Assembly (NCBI RefSeq): GCF_009649845.1
Contig: NZ_WJIE01000001.1
Coordinates: forward strand, 853,054 to 917,053
Direction of reading: 5' to 3'
Length of the DNA: 64,000 nucleotides
Origin: Polyangium spumosum
GTDB taxonomy: Bacteria > Myxococcota_A > Polyangia > Polyangiales > Polyangiaceae
The position numbers and the translations under genes are program-made. A model generated the notes under the pieces. That model was not told the origin of the DNA, did not search any database, and saw nothing but the letters and a program-made list of their open reading frames with translations. Below, in pieces: positions 19,117 to 29,517 of the stretch (position 1 is its first letter; the number at the start of each line of letters is the position of its first letter).

Positions 19117-20250
19117 TCAGAGCCGGTCGGGCGCGGGCACGACCGAGTAGCGGCGCATCGACACGTTCATGAGCAGCGCGACGCACATGATCATCGTCGT
19201 CACGCTGGATCCGCCGTACGAGAAGAGCGGCAAGGTCACGCCGACGACGGGCAGGATGCCGCAGACCATGCCTGCGTTGATGAACGCGTGCCAGAAGAGG
19301 ATCGCGCTGCAGCCGACGCCGAGCACGGCGCCGAAGCGATCCTTGGCGAGCGAGGCGATGCGGATCGACCACAAGCAGAGGAAGCCGTAGAGCAGCATGA
19401 GCAGCACGCTGCCGGCGAACCCCCACTCCTCCGCGAAGACGGGGAACGGGAAGTCCGAGAACTGATCGGGCAGGAAATTGAACTGGTTCTGCGTGCCCTT
19501 CATGTACCCGTTGCCGAAGAGGCCGCCGTTGCCGATGGCCACGCGCGAGTGATGCGCGTGCCAGCCGGTCTTGAGGATGTCGTCCTCGGGCCGCAAGAAG
19601 ACGGTCACGCGCGCCTTCTGGTAGTCGAGCAGGACGTAGTTCCAGATGAGGGGGAGCGCGCAGATGACCGTCACGACGAACGTGAGCACGCTCTTCCACT
19701 TCACCCGCGTGAGCGCGGCGATCATGAGGAAGACGAGGACGTGGATCGACGCCGTGCCGAGATCGGGCTGCTTCAGGATGAGCAGCGCGGGCACGCCCGT
19801 GAGCAGGGCGGGCACGAGGAGATCCTTCAACGTGCGCCCTTCGCTGCGTGGATCGTCGTGGAGGAACTTCGCGAGCGCGATCACGAGGAAGATCTTCATG
19901 AACTCGCTCGGCTGGAAGCGGAACGCTCCGAACTCGATCCAGCGCTTACTGCCTCGCAGGTCCTTCGCGAAGATGAAGACCAGGATGAGCGAGAAGACGC
20001 CGAAGGTGTAGATGGCGTAGCCGAGGCGCTCGAGGTGGCGATAGTCGATGGCGACGAGGATCCCGCCGAGGATCCCGCCGAGCACGAGCCAGTAGATCTG
20101 GCTGATGTAGAGCTCGGCGCGCACGCCCTGGTAGACGCTCGTCGCGCTGTAGAGGTTGACCACACCGAGCACGGCGATGAGCGCCGCCGTGATGAAGAGC
20201 GGCCAGTCGAAGTGATCTTTCGCGCGCGGCGAGACGTCCCCTCGGATCAC
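19117..20250 (-). CDS. rodA: RodA, SEDS-family peptidoglycan glycosyltransferase
   Basis: 377 residues, about ten transmembrane helices, typical RodA/FtsW/SpoVE length and layout. The signature segments include LRGSKRWIEFGAFRFQPSEFMKIFLVIALAKFL in the middle and, near the end, a stretch reaching GILPVVGVTLPLFSYGGSS. The GTG start at 20250 overlaps the mrdA stop (GTGA). RodA polymerises glycan strands for side-wall synthesis with PBP2. Last gene of the mreBCD-mrdA-rodA operon, so the whole elongasome core is co-transcribed. Confidence 0.96.
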   Translation of the reverse strand: MIRGDVSPRAKDHFDWPLFITAALIAVLGVVNLYSATSVYQGVRAELYISQIYWLVLGGILGGILVAIDYRHLERLGYAIYTFGVFSLILVFIFAKDLRGSKRWIEFGAFRFQPSEFMKIFLVIALAKFLHDDPRSEGRTLKDLLVPALLTGVPALLILKQPDLGTASIHVLVFLMIAALTRVKWKSVLTFVVTVICALPLIWNYVLLDYQKARVTVFLRPEDDILKTGWHAHHSRVAIGNGGLFGNGYMKGTQNQFNFLPDQFSDFPFPVFAEEWGFAGSVLLMLLYGFLCLWSIRIASLAKDRFGAVLGVGCSAILFWHAFINAGMVCGILPVVGVTLPLFSYGGSSVTTMIMCVALLMNVSMRRYSVVPAPDRL

Positions 20251-22187
20251 GGCGCACCTCCCCGATCGGGCTTCGGCTTGTGGCCCGCGTTGTTCACGCC
20301 GGCGCGCGGGGCGCGCTCACGCGCGAGCTCGTTGTACGCGCGGACCACCTCGAAGGCGACGGGCGCGGCGTGCTTGCCGCCCGCGCCGCCGTGCTCGACG
20401 AGGACCACGACCGCGACCTCGGGCGCGCGTGAAGGCGAGTAACCCGCGAACCACGCGTGCTCGCGGTTGAAGTACCAGACGCGCTCGGCCTCGGCGCCAC
20501 GCGCGAGCTTGTGCGAGACCTGCGCGGTGCCCGTCTTGCCGGCCATGTCGACGCCGAGCACGCGCGCCTTGAAGGCGGTGCCCGCCTCGGAGTTGACGCC
20601 CGCGTAGAGCGCCTTCTGCACGAGCGAGATGTTCTCGGGGCTCACCTCGATCTGCCTGCGCACGCGCGGCGCGAACTCCTGCACCACCGTGCCCGCGCTC
20701 GTCTCGACCGCGCGCACGATCTGCGGCTGATACAGCGTGCCGCCGTTCGCGAGCGCCGCGTACGCGAGCGCGAGCTGGAGGACCGTCACGGTCGTCGCGC
20801 CCTGGCCGATCGCCGCGTTGAGGCCGAAGCCGAGGCGGAACTGGCCCTTGTTGCGCAGGGTCATCCACGCGCGCGTCGGCATGCGGCCCGCGGCCTCCGC
20901 GTTCACGCCGAGGCCCGTCTTCGTGCCGAGGCCGAAGCGCTGGCCCATCTCGGCGATGACGTCCATGCCCACGCCGAGCTCGGCCGCGAGGCGGTAGAAG
21001 TAGACGTTGCACGACTCGGCGATCCCCTGGTGCAGATCCACCGGTCCATGCACGTGCGTGCATCGGAAGGTGCGCTTGCCGAAGGTGAGCGCGCCCCGGC
21101 AGTTGGACGCCTGCCGATGATCGATGAGCCCCTTCTCGAGCGCCGCGAGCGCCGTGAAGGGCTTGAACGTCGAGCCCGGCGGGTACGCGCCCGAGATCGT
21201 CTTGTCGAGCGCGGGCTTGAGCGGATCCGAGTAGAGCCTCCGGAACGCGTCGCGGATGACCTGCTTGCCCGAGCCGCCCGAGAGCGCGTTCGGATCGTAA
21301 CTCGGCTTCGAGTAGAGGCCGATGATGCGGCCCGTGCGCACGTCGATCAGCGCGACGCCGCCCGCGAGCTCGCCGCGCATGGCCTTGTCGATCGCGCGCT
21401 GGATGTCGGCGTCGAGCGTGAGCCGCAGATCGCGGCCCGGGATCGGATCCACGCGCCGCGGCTCCTCGATGATCCCCTCCCCGCCGGACCGACGCCGCCC
21501 CTTCGCGTCGACGAGCACCTTCTCCCAGCCACGCGTGCCGCGCAGGTAGCTCTCCCACGCGCGCTCGATGCCCGTGGCGCCGACGCGATCGCCCTCGACG
21601 TAGCCCGCGCTGCGGAGCTTGCTCAGCTTCTCCGCGTCGACCTCGACCATGTACCCGAGCGCGTGCGCGCCGACCTCTTCGTACGGGTAGTAGCGGACCG
21701 GCACGGGCACGACGTCCACGAAGGGCAGCTCCGCGTCGTGCGTGCGCAGCGTGGCCACGGCGTCACGCGAGATGTCCTCCTTGAGCAGGATCTGCTGGCT
21801 CTTCCGAGGTCCGTCGCTCGCGCGGATGTTGGTCAAGAGCGCCTCGAGCCGCGCTCGCTCGTCCACGCCGACGCCGAGGTACTCGACGAGCCTCGGCCAG
21901 ACCACCTGCATGTCGATCTTCTCGGGGACGACGTAGAGGTTGTACGAGGGCCGGCTCGCCGCGAGGACCTTGCCGTTGCGATCGCGGATGATCCCGCGCG
22001 TCGTCGCGAGCGTGATGCGACGGACGATGTTCTCGCGGGCGATCGCCTTGTTGTCCTCGCCCTCGAGGATCTGGAGCTGGAACAGGCGCCCGATGAGGAC
22101 GAAGAGCAGCACCACCATCGCGAGCGCGATCCACCGGAACCGGCGCCGGAACTCGCTGACGTCGGAGCGCTGGACGACGAGGCTCAT
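20247..22187 (-). CDS. mrdA: Penicillin-binding protein 2 (transpeptidase)
   Basis: 646 residues, normal PBP2 length. The N-terminal cytoplasmic stub and single membrane helix lie at about 18-38, the pedestal domain at about 60-240, the transpeptidase domain at 250-610. Active-site motifs: STFK (Ser339, Lys342), SCN (392-394), KTGT (550-553). The ATG at 22187 overlaps the mreD stop (ATGA). It cross-links peptidoglycan during elongation as the partner of RodA. The last about 35 residues are basic and variable. Confidence 0.96.
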   Translation of the reverse strand: MSLVVQRSDVSEFRRRFRWIALAMVVLLFVLIGRLFQLQILEGEDNKAIARENIVRRITLATTRGIIRDRNGKVLAASRPSYNLYVVPEKIDMQVVWPRLVEYLGVGVDERARLEALLTNIRASDGPRKSQQILLKEDISRDAVATLRTHDAELPFVDVVPVPVRYYPYEEVGAHALGYMVEVDAEKLSKLRSAGYVEGDRVGATGIERAWESYLRGTRGWEKVLVDAKGRRRSGGEGIIEEPRRVDPIPGRDLRLTLDADIQRAIDKAMRGELAGGVALIDVRTGRIIGLYSKPSYDPNALSGGSGKQVIRDAFRRLYSDPLKPALDKTISGAYPPGSTFKPFTALAALEKGLIDHRQASNCRGALTFGKRTFRCTHVHGPVDLHQGIAESCNVYFYRLAAELGVGMDVIAEMGQRFGLGTKTGLGVNAEAAGRMPTRAWMTLRNKGQFRLGFGLNAAIGQGATTVTVLQLALAYAALANGGTLYQPQIVRAVETSAGTVVQEFAPRVRRQIEVSPENISLVQKALYAGVNSEAGTAFKARVLGVDMAGKTGTAQVSHKLARGAEAERVWYFNREHAWFAGYSPSRAPEVAVVVLVEHGGAGGKHAAPVAFEVVRAYNELARERAPRAGVNNAGHKPKPDRGGAP

Positions 22188-22711
22188 CGTTGCCCTCCCT
22201 CTCCAGGCCTCGGCACGTTGATGGTCGCCTGGTGCACGCGCTCGGCGAGGCTGAAGACGAGCGGCGCGAAGAGCGCCGTGCCGATCGCGTGCGGCGCGAC
22301 GAGCGTCGCCAGCGCCCGCGGCCGCGCCGTGTCCGTGCCGAAGATCGCCGTGAGCACGATGATGAGCACGCCCTCGAGGAGCGCGAACGCGAAGGCGAGC
22401 GCGACCTTCGTGAGGAGCGTCTGCGCGGCGAGGCGCACGCCCGCGGCGCGCGCGACGACGAACGTGGCGACCGTGATGAACGTGAACAGGCCGATCGGCG
22501 CGGCCGAGAAGAGATCGAGCAGGTAACCGAGCAAGAACGCGAGCGCCGCGCCGCGCGCGATCGAGTACTCGTGCACGCCCATGAAGACCACGAGCGGCAG
22601 GAGCAAGCTCGGCGTGATCCCCGCGATCTGCAGCCGACCGATCAGCCGATAGAGGTTCGACTGGATGATGAGAAGGGCGATGCCGACAGCGAGAAATGCG
22701 GTGTTTCGCAT
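22184..22711 (-). CDS. mreD: Rod-shape-determining protein MreD
   Basis: 175 residues, five to six hydrophobic helices (NTAFLAVGIALLIIQSNLYRL; LLPLVVFMGVHEYSIARGAALAFLLGYLLDLFSAAPIGLFTF), typical MreD size and hydrophobic pattern with the conserved GYLLDLFSAAPIG segment. Inner-membrane component of the elongasome. Position between mreC (25-nt gap) and mrdA (4-nt overlap) supports the call. Confidence 0.92.
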   Translation of the reverse strand: MRNTAFLAVGIALLIIQSNLYRLIGRLQIAGITPSLLLPLVVFMGVHEYSIARGAALAFLLGYLLDLFSAAPIGLFTFITVATFVVARAAGVRLAAQTLLTKVALAFAFALLEGVLIIVLTAIFGTDTARPRALATLVAPHAIGTALFAPLVFSLAERVHQATINVPRPGEGGQR

Positions 22712-22735
22712 CGTCCTCTCTCCTCCTCTCCGACC

Positions 22736-23608
22736 TTACCGCCTCGGCGTGGAAGAGCCAGACGCGCCCGCCGAGGCCTCCTCCGGGGGCGCGGAGGTGA
22801 CGATGAGCACCTCCTCGAGCCGCGAAAAATCCACGGCAGGCGTCGCGTAGACCTGCTGGTAGATGCCGAAGTCCCGCTTCACGACCTGCGTGACCTTGCC
22901 GACCGGGATGCCCTTCGGATACCGCTTCCCGACGCCGCTCGTGACGAGCAGATCGCCGACCTCCACCTCGTCGGTGCGCTGCACGTACTCCACGCTGCAG
23001 AGGTACTTCGACTCGTCGCCCGTCCCGCGGACGAACCCACGCGCGCCCGTCCGCTGCACGACGACGTCGACGCCGCTGCCCGCGTCGACGACGAGGCGCA
23101 CGTCGATGGTGTCGCCCGAGATCTTGAGCGTCGTGCCCACGACGCCGTCGGGCGAGATCACGGGCAGGTTCGGCTGGATGTCGCGCGACTCGCGATCGAG
23201 CGTGACACGCGCGATGCGGAAGAACTCGTTCGTGTTCTTGCCCGTGACGACGGCGCTCACGACGTCCGTGCGGACGCTCGTACGGAGATCGAGCAGGCGC
23301 CGGAGCCTGCGGTTCTCCTCCTCGAGCGCCTCGAGCTTGCGCACGCGCTCGCGAAGACGCGCGTTCTGCGAGGCGATACGCGCGTTGTCCTCCTTGACGT
23401 CGACCAGGTAGATGTAGTCGCCCCAGATGTTCGAGAGCCCCCGCGCAAGCGTCGCCGCGGCGTACTGGAGGGGCGTGGCGATCCGGACGATCACCTTGTC
23501 GGCGCCCGTGACCTTCCCCGGATCACGCATGCTGGCCCGGAGGAACCAGAACGGCACCGCCAGGGCGAGCAGGACGATGGCCAGATCGCGGTAACGCTTG
23601 AAGTTCAT
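22736..23608 (-). CDS. mreC: Rod-shape-determining protein MreC
   Basis: 290 residues. One N-terminal membrane helix (about 7-25), a coiled coil (about 66-100: NARIASQNARLRERVRKLEALEEENRRLRRLLDL), then the periplasmic beta-domain with VVTGKNTNEFFRIARVTLDRE and SPDGVVGTTLKISGDTIDVRLVVD. It scaffolds MreB, PBP2 and RodA. A short Ala/Gly/Ser tail ends the protein. It lies 113 nt downstream of mreB. Confidence 0.94.
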   Translation of the reverse strand: MNFKRYRDLAIVLLALAVPFWFLRASMRDPGKVTGADKVIVRIATPLQYAAATLARGLSNIWGDYIYLVDVKEDNARIASQNARLRERVRKLEALEEENRRLRRLLDLRTSVRTDVVSAVVTGKNTNEFFRIARVTLDRESRDIQPNLPVISPDGVVGTTLKISGDTIDVRLVVDAGSGVDVVVQRTGARGFVRGTGDESKYLCSVEYVQRTDEVEVGDLLVTSGVGKRYPKGIPVGKVTQVVKRDFGIYQQVYATPAVDFSRLEEVLIVTSAPPEEASAGASGSSTPRR

Positions 23609-23721
23609 GCTTCGGGCGGCTCTGGCGCCGTGAAACGCGCTGTCCGTCGGGGCGAAGGGCTCCCCGCTCCTCCCTCGATGCCACGAGACGCGCGCGGACG
23701 CTACCTGCTCACGCGCGCCGG

Positions 23722-24765
<1,044 letters not shown>

Positions 24766-24827
24766 TTATGGAAGCTGTGGGTCCGGTCCGCCCGAGACGC
24801 GCATGAATGCCGCACGGGCAGGGGCCG

Positions 24828-24856
24828 GTCCTATCATCCTTGGGGGGTGGTCGCAA
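24828..24856 (-). promoter_or_regulatory. Possible promoter of the mre operon
   Basis: Minus-strand TTGCGA (24856-24851), 17-nt spacer, TAGGAC (24833-24828), predicting a leader of about 65 nt before mreB. Spacing is ideal but the -10 match is only partial. Confidence 0.3.
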
Positions 24857-24906
24857 CGAGAGCACCTGCTCAGGTCGAGCACACCCGTTCAGCAGCAAGC
24901 ACGGGC

Positions 24907-24931
24907 GGACCCATGGCCTCGCCATGGATCC
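24907..24931. other. Hairpin between rpmG and mreB
   Basis: A 10-bp inverted repeat with one wobble pair: GGACCCATGG (24907-24916), 5-nt loop, CCATGGATCC (24922-24931). It lies about 50 nt downstream of the rpmG stop, so it could act as a terminator or transcript-end stabiliser, but no T-tract follows on either strand. Confidence 0.5.
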
Positions 24932-24977
24932 ACCCGTCCATCACGAACGATTCAGCGGCAGATCCCGAAAAGGCCGA

Positions 24978-25139
24978 TCAGCCCTTCGAGATCTTGCCTT
25001 CCTTGTGCTCGTAGTGCTTGCGGCAGACCGGACAGAACTTCTTGATGACGAACTTGTCCGACATCGTCCGCTTGTTCTTGGTCGTGTGGTAGTTCGCCCG
25101 GCTGCAATTGGCGCACGTCAGCTTGATGATGTCGCGCAT
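24978..25139 (-). CDS. rpmG: 50S ribosomal protein L33
   Basis: 53 residues beginning [20 protein letters not shown] and ending [11 protein letters not shown]-like. It has two CxxC pairs (CANC and CPVC), so this is the zinc-binding form. The ATG at 25139 has AGGAG 8 nt upstream. It is too short for most gene callers' size limits but unmistakable. The usual secE/nusG or tRNA-Trp neighbours are absent; it stands alone between the mre operon and the RRM protein, with its own promoter. Confidence 0.97.
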   Translation of the reverse strand: MRDIIKLTCANCSRANYHTTKNKRTMSDKFVIKKFCPVCRKHYEHKEGKISKG

Positions 25140-25219
25140 GGCTATCTCCTGAAACTCACCGGTTCCGCGCCGGCTCGGTCACGGGCACGCTCACGTCCGA
25201 GCGCGCGCTGCGAAACCCG

Positions 25220-25261
25220 CCCTCCACAGCCCCGCCGCGGCGGGGGGGCCCGAAGGAGGGC
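25220..25261 (-). promoter_or_regulatory. Nested inverted repeat at the 5' end of the rpmG leader
   Basis: Outer arms GCCCTCC (25220-25226) and GGAGGGC (25255-25261) enclose a 16-bp perfect palindrome (CCCCGCCGCGGCGGGG, 25230-25245). Given the upstream promoter, the transcript would begin at or just inside this structure, about 120 nt before the L33 start codon. A role in RNA stability or in control by a ribosomal protein is possible but unproven. Confidence 0.45.
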
Positions 25262-25264
25262 GGT

Positions 25265-25292
25265 AACCTACGGAATTTCCCGCCGCTGTCAA
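25265..25292 (-). promoter_or_regulatory. Promoter of rpmG
   Basis: Minus-strand TTGACA (25292-25287), 16-nt spacer, TAGGTT (25270-25265). The -35 is a perfect consensus in an otherwise very GC-rich context. Predicted leader about 120 nt. Confidence 0.6.
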
Positions 25293-25379
25293 CGTCGGCG
25301 AGCACGACCTTCGGCAAAGATCCCAAACGAGCCGTGACGGGCGAGCTCGAGCCGACGCTCGAGCGCTCGCCCAGCCCGA

Positions 25380-26300
<921 letters not shown>

Positions 26301-26724
26301 CGAAAAACCTGCGCACCATCGATCCTAGCGCCTCGCCTCCGAGGCTCGCGCCCTCTTGCTCGCCTCGAACACTCTCCCCGAGAGGCGCGCCTCGCTTCAC
26401 GATGGCGAGGACCGAGCCTTCTGGGACGAGCTACAGCCCACGATATATGGCCCCCTTCCCGCGTCAAGGGAGCCCCTCTCGGCCTGTTCGTCCCCGAGCG
26501 CCGTCCATTCGTCCGCGAAGGCGCCTCGAGCCCCCGCCCGACCCACCGCCGCTCCCCTCCCCGTCTCGCCGTTCGTTCGCTGAATCCGCGCGTGGCGAAG
26601 CGCGCTACGCAGCAAAAAAGCAGGAGGAGGACACGCTCGGCGCCCGAGCGACCGGGACGGAGGATCCGCTTGCGTCGCCAGACGTAAATCGTGTTACGAC
26701 CCGTTCCCCGAGGTTCAAAACGCG
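26301..26724. other. 424-bp gene-free divergent region
   Basis: It lies between the divergent RRM-protein gene (minus) and the ferritin-like gene (plus). No conserved reading frame: all frames spanning it look like random high-GC translation. It is relatively AT-richer near 26440-26470 and 26680-26725. It holds a candidate promoter for the RRM gene and presumably the promoter of the ferritin-like gene, for which I see no convincing -35/-10 pair. Confidence 0.6.
26440..26467 (-). promoter_or_regulatory. Candidate promoter of the RRM protein gene
   Basis: Minus-strand TTGACG (26467-26462), 16-nt spacer, TATCGT (26445-26440); the spacer end also contains CATATA. It predicts a 5' leader of about 130 nt before the ATG at 26300, unusually long for this window, where most spacings are short. 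Confidence 0.45.
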
Positions 26725-27612
26725 ATGGCGGAGCACTTCAACATCGAGCGCTTGATGGATTCGTCCGGCAGGGTGGACCTTTCGGACATCGACTGGTCCG
26801 AGGTCCCGAAGCACCCGATGACGCCCGAGGCGATCCGTTGCCTGCGGTATTTCCTGCTGACGGAGAACTCGACCTTCTTCTACGTCAAGGCCCTCATGTC
26901 CACGGACGCCGTGTACGAGGAGCCGGAGATCGCGCCTTTCCTCTGCGTCTGGATGTACGAGGAAGAGTTCCACGGACGTGCATTCCGCAGGTTCATGGAA
27001 GCGCTGGGCGAGCCCCTCTCCCCGACCTACCGGCGCGACATGTTCCTGTCGCGTAGCCCCGGCGAGCGGCTCGACGAGTTCGGCCAGAACATGCTCGGGA
27101 AGATCTTCCCGGACCACTGGCCCGCCGTGCACATGACCTGGGGCACGATCCAGGAGTTCACGACCTACAGCGCCTACCAGGCGCTCATCGAGCGGATCGA
27201 TCATCCGATCCTGAACAAGATCTGCCAGCGGATCATGAAGCAGGAGCTGCGGCACTACGCGTTTTACCGCGAGCACGCGAAGCGCCGCCTCGCGCGTGAT
27301 CCGATGACCCGCAAGATCGTCTCCACGGCGATCAAGCTCGCCTGGACGCCCGTCGGCGATGGTATGTGCCCCAAGGAAGAGGTCGTGCACGCGATCCGCT
27401 TCCTGCTCGACGGCGTGGGCAGCAAGTCGATCGCGCGCGTCGAGCAGAAGATCCGCGAGCTGCCCGGGCTCGAGTGGTTCGACTTGTTCACGAAGTTCTG
27501 CGAGCGCCACGATATCCGGGAGGCGCCCGACGCCTGGTTCCCGCGGAACTTCCGCACCAGGGCCCCGAAGATCGAGGCCGCCGAGCCCGCGTCGATGTAC
27601 GACGCGGAGTGA
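26725..27612 (+). CDS. Ferritin-like di-iron protein
   Basis: 295 residues, almost all helical. Metal-ligand spacing of the ferritin/di-iron oxygenase superfamily is visible: Glu47 (LLTENSTFF), Glu80-x-x-His83 (EEEFHGR), Glu144 (TIQEFTTY), Glu174-x-x-His177 (KQELRHYAF). This pattern is shared by acyl-ACP desaturase-like and AurF-like enzymes. The second-helix context (CVWMYEEEFHGRAF) also fits the acyl-ACP desaturase-like group. The substrate cannot be told; oxidation or desaturation of a lipid or small molecule is plausible. It stands alone: divergent from the RRM gene and convergent with lgt (70-nt gap). The C-terminal 100 residues have no metal ligands and may form a docking lobe. Confidence 0.8.
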   Translation: MAEHFNIERLMDSSGRVDLSDIDWSEVPKHPMTPEAIRCLRYFLLTENSTFFYVKALMSTDAVYEEPEIAPFLCVWMYEEEFHGRAFRRFMEALGEPLSPTYRRDMFLSRSPGERLDEFGQNMLGKIFPDHWPAVHMTWGTIQEFTTYSAYQALIERIDHPILNKICQRIMKQELRHYAFYREHAKRRLARDPMTRKIVSTAIKLAWTPVGDGMCPKEEVVHAIRFLLDGVGSKSIARVEQKIRELPGLEWFDLFTKFCERHDIREAPDAWFPRNFRTRAPKIEAAEPASMYDAE

Positions 27613-27682
27613 CGCCCGCCCGGTACGCTCGACGCGGCCCACGAACGACGTGGATCGCGTCGAGCGACGCCCGCAAGACCCT

Positions 27683-28642
27683 TCAGCTCTCCTGACCCGT
27701 CGCCCCGCTCTCGCCGCTCTCCGCGGCGGGCGTGCTCTCCGCAGGGCGAGCCTTCTTCTTGCGCTTCTTCTTGCCTGCCGCAGGCGGCGCGCCGCCCGTC
27801 GCCTCCGGGTCCTTCTTGGCGAGCACGAACGTGAACCAAGCGCCCAGGGCGAAGAGGCCGAAGCACGCCCACTGCGCGGGCGTGAGGCCGCCATACCGAG
27901 GATCTCCGCCGATCATGCTCGCGCCCTCGACCTCGCGGAAGAAGTCGAGCACGAAGCGCACGGGCGCGTACGCCATGCAGATGATGCCGGTGAAGTAACC
28001 AGGCGGTCGCGGGCCGCGACGCCAGAGCCACGTGACGAAGAGCGCGAGAGGGATCGTCAGGACGAACTCGTAGAGGCCGAGGTCGTAGCGGCCGACCCAG
28101 CCGCTGCCCATCGGGTAACGAACCGCGAACCACGCGTCGGAGAGGCGGCCCGGATGATCGTGCACGACGGAGCAGCCGGCGCGGCCGAAGATCCAGGCGA
28201 TCGGGAAGGTCGCGACGACGACGTCTGCGTACGGGAGGACCTTCTCGCGCTTGATGTACTTGTACGCGAAGCAGCCGACCATCGCGCCGATGAAGCCGCC
28301 GTAGCTCGAGAGCCCGTCCCACAGCATGAGCAGGTAGAGCGGATCTCGAGCGACACGCTCGGGGTGATAGAAGATCGCGTCGAGCATGTGCCCGCCGACG
28401 AACCCCGCGGCGACGACCCAGAAGATGAACTCGTTCATCTTCTTCGTGTCGAGGTTGCGCTCCTTCGCGCGGTGCATCGTGATGACCGAGCCGATGTAGA
28501 CGCCGAGCGCGACGAGCGTGCCGAAGGGCTTGATCGACGGCGGCCTGGCCGCGTCGAAGAGCTTGTTCAGGCCGGGGATGTCGAGCAGGAATCCGAGCGG
28601 GATCTCGGGGAGCGTGATGTAGGGGATCAGCGGCTCTGCCAC
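27683..28642 (-). CDS. lgt: Prolipoprotein diacylglyceryl transferase (divergent)
   Basis: 319 residues from GTG at 28642 (MAEPLIPYITLPEIPLGFLL); no strong Shine-Dalgarno, and the frame is open further 5' but without similarity. Lgt landmarks: DPLYLLMLWDGLSSYGGFIG, FGRAGCSVVHDHPGR (Arg equivalent to E. coli R143), and AYAPVRFVLDFFRE (Tyr and Arg equivalent to Y235 and R239). It deviates from E. coli at two places: the H103 position reads Tyr, and the HPSQLYE motif reads YDLGLYE. The C-terminal 45 residues are a Lys/Ala/Glu-rich tail (GKKKRKKKARP). It transfers diacylglyceryl to lipobox cysteines, needed by the many lipoproteins here. Confidence 0.88.
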   Translation of the reverse strand: MAEPLIPYITLPEIPLGFLLDIPGLNKLFDAARPPSIKPFGTLVALGVYIGSVITMHRAKERNLDTKKMNEFIFWVVAAGFVGGHMLDAIFYHPERVARDPLYLLMLWDGLSSYGGFIGAMVGCFAYKYIKREKVLPYADVVVATFPIAWIFGRAGCSVVHDHPGRLSDAWFAVRYPMGSGWVGRYDLGLYEFVLTIPLALFVTWLWRRGPRPPGYFTGIICMAYAPVRFVLDFFREVEGASMIGGDPRYGGLTPAQWACFGLFALGAWFTFVLAKKDPEATGGAPPAAGKKKRKKKARPAESTPAAESGESGATGQES

Positions 28643-28749
28643 GCGGACGTGCGTAGCGCAGCGCGCGCGCCGACGCCATGGACGCGCGCGGCGAGCGTGC
28701 ACCACGCCCCGAGGGTGACGGCGAAGACGGGCTCTGATAAGACGAGCGC

Positions 28750-29517
28750 GTGCGAGCGCTGTCCTTGCCCGGCTGCGCCTGCCGGGCGGCGTTCCAGTTC
28801 GGCGTGCTCTCGCGCCTCGTCGCCGCGGGCGAGCGCTTCGATGTCGTGGCGGGCGCCTCGTCGGGCTCGGTCTCCGGAGCCGCGCTCGTCGCAGGCCTCG
28901 CCGACGTGGGGCCGGACCTCTGGCGCTCGATGGCGAAGACGCCGGTCGTGTCGCGGCGGTACCTCGCGAGCGAGCGGAGCCCGTTCGGGATGAGCGCAGT
29001 CCTGCGCGGCGCGCTCGAGCGCTTCTTGCCCGAGGAAAAGCTCCACGGGACGGAGGCCGAGCTGCTCGTGGCGACGACACACGCGCGGCGCTTCTTCGCG
29101 GGGAGGAAGGACGCGCTCGTGGTGCACTCGAACCACGAGCGGCGCGACATGCACGACGTGCTCGTGGCGTCGTGCTTCATCCCCGTGATTTACGCGCGCG
29201 TGCCGCGGCTCGACGGGGAGGTGCACATGGACGGCGGCGCCGCGGACAACACCCTCATCGACGCGCTCGTGGCGCGCGGAGCGACGGACATCACGGTGAT
29301 CTCGCCGTTCGCGGGAGGAAAGATCGCCCGCACGCTCTTCTCGCCCGAGGCGCCCCCGACAGCGCCGCCACACGTGCGCCTCCGCCTGCTCTTCCCCGAG
29401 CGCCCGCTGCGACAGCGGCACTTCGACTTCGATCCTGGCCCCATGGAAGAGGCGCTCACGATGCCGCACCGATCGGTCATCGTGGAGCCCCGTAACCGCT
29501 GCACCGGATCCGTATGA
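28750..29517 (+). CDS. Patatin-like phospholipase
   Basis: 255 residues from GTG at 28750. The nucleophile elbow GASSG (Ser37) sits unusually close to the N-terminus, because the glycine-rich oxyanion region is reduced to LSLPGCACRAAFQFGVL. The catalytic Asp is in VHMDGGAADN (about 160). So both dyad residues are present but the canonical GGGxRG oxyanion loop is modified (PGCACR). A serine acyl hydrolase acting on lipids is expected, cytoplasmic or membrane-peripheral. The stop overlaps the moaB start (ATGA), so it is coupled to the Moco operon, for no obvious biochemical reason. Confidence 0.82.
   Translation: MRALSLPGCACRAAFQFGVLSRLVAAGERFDVVAGASSGSVSGAALVAGLADVGPDLWRSMAKTPVVSRRYLASERSPFGMSAVLRGALERFLPEEKLHGTEAELLVATTHARRFFAGRKDALVVHSNHERRDMHDVLVASCFIPVIYARVPRLDGEVHMDGGAADNTLIDALVARGATDITVISPFAGGKIARTLFSPEAPPTAPPHVRLRLLFPERPLRQRHFDFDPGPMEEALTMPHRSVIVEPRNRCTGSV

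Noticed and set aside
24803-25337. Plus-strand reading frames over rpmG
   Set aside because: They are antisense to the L33 gene and have no recognisable motif.
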